DNA from: JAZOXB01 sp040096185
GTDB taxonomy: Bacteria > Bacillota > Clostridia > Oscillospirales > Oscillospiraceae
Assembly: GCF_040096185.1 (NCBI RefSeq)
Contig: NZ_JBBMFF010000252.1
Coordinates: 1-32,828 of the forward strand
Direction of reading: 5' to 3'
Length of the DNA stretch: 32,828 nucleotides
In this document: piece after piece, positions 30,228-32,828 of the stretch
Layout: each line of letters begins with the position of its first letter
Numbering within the stretch: the first letter of the stretch is position 1
The notes under the pieces: model-generated
What the model was told of the DNA's origin: nothing
The model's database searches: none
Seen by the model: the letters and a program-made list of their open reading frames with translations, nothing else
Translations under genes and position numbers: made by a program

Positions 30228-30962
30228 ATGCGGAAGCTGCTGCAGCGGCTGTGGGATATCGCCGCAGATTTTGCAAATTTTATGGGCGGCCTCGGCATGC
30301 GCCTTGTCTGGCTGCCGAAGCTTCATTTTTCGCCCGGCGCGGAGCAAGTGCGCACGGACACCGGTCCGGCGCTGTTCGTGCTGAATCACAGCTGGTGGAT
30401 GGATGCCCCGATGCTGTGCCTGCTGTGCCGCTGCAGACGCATTTCCGTTGTGGCGGCGGGCGAGATGTTCACGGGCGTGCGCAGCCTTGCCATGCGCTCG
30501 CTGCGCTGCATTCCGGTCGACCGGGCCGCGGGCGCGGACCTGAGCTTCTTCCATGAGGCGCTGCGCCGCCTGCGTGCGGGCCGGTGCGTCGCCATCTTCC
30601 CGGAGGGGGCGCTCAACCCGACGGAAACGCTCCTGCCCTTCAAGCAGGGCGCGGCGCTGCTGGCCCTGCAGGCCGGAGTGCCGGTCATCCCCGTCTACAG
30701 CGCGGGGAATTATCAGCCGTTCCAGCGGCTGCAGCTCCAGTTCGGCGCGCCCATCGTGCTGACGCAGCGGCCGAACGCCGCGGGCGTGCAGGAGGCGACG
30801 CAGTGCCTGCAGGAGGCCATGGAGCGCCTGCAGGAGGAGCTTTATCTGGAGATGAAACCGAAATATCGGACGCGCGCGGCTGAATTCCACCGCCGCTTCC
30901 GGGAAACAACGCTCCGGCGGCAGCGGGAGCAGCAAAAAGGAGAGAGAAATCATGACGCTTGA
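30228..30962 (+). CDS. PlsC-family acyltransferase, second copy
   Basis: A 244-residue paralogue of the preceding protein but clearly divergent. It has NHSWWMD (His54, Asp59), IPVDRAAGADLSFF (motif II) and FPEGALNPTETLLPFKQG (motif III), then VPVIPVY (motif IV). The C-terminal 35 residues are highly basic (RTRAAEFHRRFRETTLRRQR), perhaps for membrane or carrier contact. Two tandem PlsC-type enzymes with a dedicated ligase and carrier proteins suggest two successive acylations or two different acceptors. It overlaps the acyl carrier protein gene by 11 bp. Confidence 0.9.
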   Translation: MRKLLQRLWDIAADFANFMGGLGMRLVWLPKLHFSPGAEQVRTDTGPALFVLNHSWWMDAPMLCLLCRCRRISVVAAGEMFTGVRSLAMRSLRCIPVDRAAGADLSFFHEALRRLRAGRCVAIFPEGALNPTETLLPFKQGAALLALQAGVPVIPVYSAGNYQPFQRLQLQFGAPIVLTQRPNAAGVQEATQCLQEAMERLQEELYLEMKPKYRTRAAEFHRRFRETTLRRQREQQKGERNHDA

Positions 30963-31200
30963 ACGCCTGATCCGTGTTGCGCAGACGGCGCTGGAGGGCT
31001 CGGAGGCAGATCTCGGCCATGTGACGGCGCAGACCCGCCTGCAGGAGGACCTCGGCCTGAACAGCATCACGATGCTGATGCTCATGATCGGCATCGAGGA
31101 CGAATTTTCCATCCGCTTCCCGACGGAACGCCTGCCGGAGCTGCACACCGTCGGCGATGTGGTCGCCGTCATCGAGGAGCTGCTCCATGCTCCGGCGTAA
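30952..31200 (+). CDS. Acyl carrier protein
   Basis: An 82-residue carrier protein with LGLNSITMLMLMIGIEDEF, where Ser38 is the phosphopantetheine site. The usual DSL is NSI here, which marks it as a specialised carrier rather than the housekeeping fatty acid ACP. The second helix is rich in Met and Leu. It is nested between the second acyltransferase and the LRAT-like gene with overlaps on both sides. It should be activated by the Sfp-type transferase of the divergent operon and probably hands acyl groups to the PlsC enzymes or the LRAT-like protein. Confidence 0.9.
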   Translation: MTLERLIRVAQTALEGSEADLGHVTAQTRLQEDLGLNSITMLMLMIGIEDEFSIRFPTERLPELHTVGDVVAVIEELLHAPA

Positions 31201-31603
31201 ACGGCTGGCAGACCTGCCGGAACACTGGGACTTCGGCGAGCTGACGCCCGGTGCGCAGGTGCGTGTGCGGCGCAGCGGGTATTACCACCATGGCATTTAC
31301 ATCGGAAACGGTGAGATCGTCCATTTTGACGGCTCGCCTGCCGACCAGGGCGCGGATGCGGCAGCCGTGCGGGTGCGCCGCACCGGCATGGAGGAATTCC
31401 TGCGCGGCGGCCTGCCGGAGCTTCGCATCTATGGCCGCGCGGAGCGAAATCTGCTGCGTGCGCCGGACGAGATCGCCGCAGCTGCGCTTTCTGCCGTCGG
31501 CCGCGGCGGCTATGACTACCGGACGAACAACTGTGAGCACTTTTCCAATGAATGCGCTTTTGGTGAGCATTACAGCCGCCAGAGCGGGGAGGGAAACGAA
31601 TGA
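31187..31603 (+). CDS. LRAT-like (NlpC/P60 superfamily) thiol acyltransferase or hydrolase
   Basis: A 138-residue protein with the circularly permuted papain-like fold of lecithin retinol acyltransferase. It has YYHHGIYIGNGEIVHFDG, with His35 and His46 as likely catalytic and polar residues, and the hallmark NCEHF with Cys116. Animal relatives (LRAT, HRASLS) move acyl chains from phospholipids onto alcohols or amines; bacterial members are poorly studied. There is no signal peptide and no C-terminal helix, so it acts in the cytoplasm or at the inner membrane face. The ATG at 31187 lies inside the acyl carrier protein gene, with GAGGAG 7 nt before it. Its stop overlaps the next start by 4 bp. 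Confidence 0.85.
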   Translation: MLRRKRLADLPEHWDFGELTPGAQVRVRRSGYYHHGIYIGNGEIVHFDGSPADQGADAAAVRVRRTGMEEFLRGGLPELRIYGRAERNLLRAPDEIAAAALSAVGRGGYDYRTNNCEHFSNECAFGEHYSRQSGEGNE

Positions 31604-32706
31604 AAAAGTGGTGGATTGTTTTGACAGCCGTTCTGGCGATCGCTGTCGCGGCGGTTGTTGGCTATATGCTGCACACCGCGCCACGCGGTGTGGAGAGCCT
31701 GCAGGCCACGCAGCCGGAGACGGCCGCGCCCACGGAGCCCGTGACGGAGCGCCCAACAGAGCCGCCGACCGAAGCGCCGACGGAGCCGCCCATGGAGGCG
31801 GGCGAGACGCTGGTCCTCAACGGGACGGAGCTTGTCACGGCCGTTTCGGACGGAACGGAATACGTTTCGGCAGACGCGCTGCAGCAGGCGGGGCTCTCTC
31901 TGCCGGAGGCGGAGCCGCTTCAAAACGGCGGAATGGACTATTATGTGCTGTCCGCCGTCTCGGAGGAGAATCGCTGCGCGGAATATGTCGACGACGAGAC
32001 CGGACTTCACTATCTGACGCCCGGTGCGGCGCGCTTTTCCATCGAGCAGAGCGTGAACGTGCCGGTGCTCATGTACCATGCTGTCAGCGACAATATGTGG
32101 GGCATCGATGAGCTGTTTGTCAGCCCGTCGTCCATGGAGGAGCAGCTTCGGTATCTGGTGGACAACGGCTATGAGCCGATCTGGTTCTCTGATCTGGCGG
32201 AGCTGGAGCAGTATGAGAAGCCGGTCATTCTGACCTTTGACGACGGCTACGACGACAACTACACAGAGCTTCTGCCGCTGCTGCAGAAATACAACGTCAA
32301 GGCGACGGTGTTCATGATCGCCGATGCCATGGGCATGCAGCACAAAATGACGGAGGAGCAGGTGCGCGAGATGGCGGATTCCGGCCTCGTTTCCGTCCAG
32401 AGCCACGGCCTGACTCATGCGAATATGGATGCCATGGACGAGGAGACGCTCATCCGGGAGCTTGGCGAGTCGCAGCGTATCCTGACGCGCGTGACGGGCC
32501 GCCAGCCCTCGGTGCTGTGCTATCCGACGGGCCGCTACAGCAACCTGACGCTCGAGGTCGCAGAGCGCTACTACAACTTCGGCCTGAAAATGGTAGGCGG
32601 GCAGTACAATACGGCGGACGATCCATTCCTTGTGAGCCGCTATTACGTCTCGCGGTATACGGGCCTTGACAGCTTCGCTGCCATGGTCGCCCCTGCGGGC
32701 ACATAA
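31600..32706 (+). CDS. Membrane-anchored polysaccharide deacetylase (NodB domain)
   Basis: A 368-residue protein. It has an N-terminal signal anchor (WWIVLTAVLAIAVAAVVGYML), a Thr/Glu/Pro-rich stalk (about 38-66), a small beta domain (about 67-148) and a NodB domain (about 150-368). Metal and catalytic residues are visible: TFDDGYDDN (Asp214, Asp215) and SHGLTHANM (His269, His273), then CYPTGRYS. The pattern VPVLMYHAVSDN at the domain start is typical of PgaB/IcaB-like and peptidoglycan deacetylases. It removes N-acetyl groups from a surface glycan outside the cell. As the last gene of the operon, overlapping the LRAT-like gene, it ties the cluster to an envelope product. Confidence 0.9.
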   Translation: MKKWWIVLTAVLAIAVAAVVGYMLHTAPRGVESLQATQPETAAPTEPVTERPTEPPTEAPTEPPMEAGETLVLNGTELVTAVSDGTEYVSADALQQAGLSLPEAEPLQNGGMDYYVLSAVSEENRCAEYVDDETGLHYLTPGAARFSIEQSVNVPVLMYHAVSDNMWGIDELFVSPSSMEEQLRYLVDNGYEPIWFSDLAELEQYEKPVILTFDDGYDDNYTELLPLLQKYNVKATVFMIADAMGMQHKMTEEQVREMADSGLVSVQSHGLTHANMDAMDEETLIRELGESQRILTRVTGRQPSVLCYPTGRYSNLTLEVAERYYNFGLKMVGGQYNTADDPFLVSRYYVSRYTGLDSFAAMVAPAGT

Positions 32707-32758
32707 ACAGGCTGGAAAACACGCCAAAACGGGTCCCTTGCGGGGCACCAGTAATCCT

Positions 32759-32826
32759 GATTCCTGATTAAAACATTTCATCAGGAATCCCGTGTGCTAC
32801 GCACACTCGCATCGTGCTGACGCACG
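32759..32826. repeat. Three tandem palindromes at the right edge
   Basis: GATTCCTGA/TCAGGAATC (32759-32767 with 32781-32789), then GTGTGC-TAC-GCACAC (32792-32806), then CGTGC-TGAC-GCACG (32813-32826). None has a T-tract, so they do not look like a simple terminator for the deacetylase gene. They continue to the end of the window, so the full structure is not visible. Confidence 0.6.
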
Positions 32827-32828
32827 CT

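Noticed and set aside
1..32828. CRISPR array, riboswitch or complete insertion sequence
   Set aside because: No regularly spaced direct repeats, no aptamer consensus I could recognise and no transposase gene were seen.

Overview
The window looks like a chromosomal piece of a GC-rich, spore-forming Firmicute of the Oscillospiraceae/Ruminococcaceae type. The evidence is a complete spoIIAA-spoIIAB-sigF operon, a CIRCE heat-shock operator before clpB, sigma-A style promoters, SLH surface proteins and a KtrAB potassium system. The assignment is an inference from gene content and codon use; there is no rRNA in the window.

Layout. (1) 1-1.4 kb: a membrane glycosyltransferase on the minus strand. 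Its terminator is followed at once by what looks like the 5' end of a group IIC intron running off the left edge. (2) 1.5-2.9 kb: the sigma-F operon. (3) 3.0-6.9 kb: a leftward operon of comEA-like gene, response regulator, histidine kinase and a lipoprotein with three GerMN repeats. This parallels the actinobacterial MtrA-MtrB-LpqB arrangement. (4) 6.9-11.7 kb, rightward: D,D-carboxypeptidase, uracil-DNA glycosylase, exonuclease III, and an SLH-NlpC/P60 surface hydrolase. (5) 11.8-14.6 kb: CIRCE-controlled clpB. (6) 14.6-15.2 kb: five tRNAs (Gly, Arg, His, Gln, Lys) with a terminator inside the cluster. (7) 15.2-15.7 kb: a probable unannotated type I toxin-antitoxin locus, made of a 29-residue membrane peptide, an antisense RNA promoter and interleaved inverted repeats. 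(8) 15.7-17.7 kb: ktrA/ktrB. (9) 17.9-21.4 kb: trmL, pgk, tpiA and a nucleoside hydrolase. (10) 21.5-24.1 kb: a PadR-led operon for envelope proteins, ending in a TIKI/TraB-like lipoprotein. (11) 24.2-25.3 kb: an ogt-alkA alkylation repair pair, next to a broken merR gene.

(12) 25.7-32.7 kb is the most unusual part: two divergent transcription units from one intergenic region. Leftward are a 60-residue two-helix membrane protein, a GT2-GtrA glycosyltransferase and an Sfp-type phosphopantetheinyl transferase. Rightward are an acyl/aryl-AMP ligase with a fused carrier domain, two PlsC-family acyltransferases, a free acyl carrier protein, an LRAT-type thiol acyltransferase/hydrolase and an anchored polysaccharide deacetylase. 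Genes overlap or nearly touch. Read together, the cluster could activate a fatty or other carboxylic acid on a carrier protein, move it to glycerol-like or lipid acceptors, and modify it with sugar and deacetylation. The product is not evident from the sequence.
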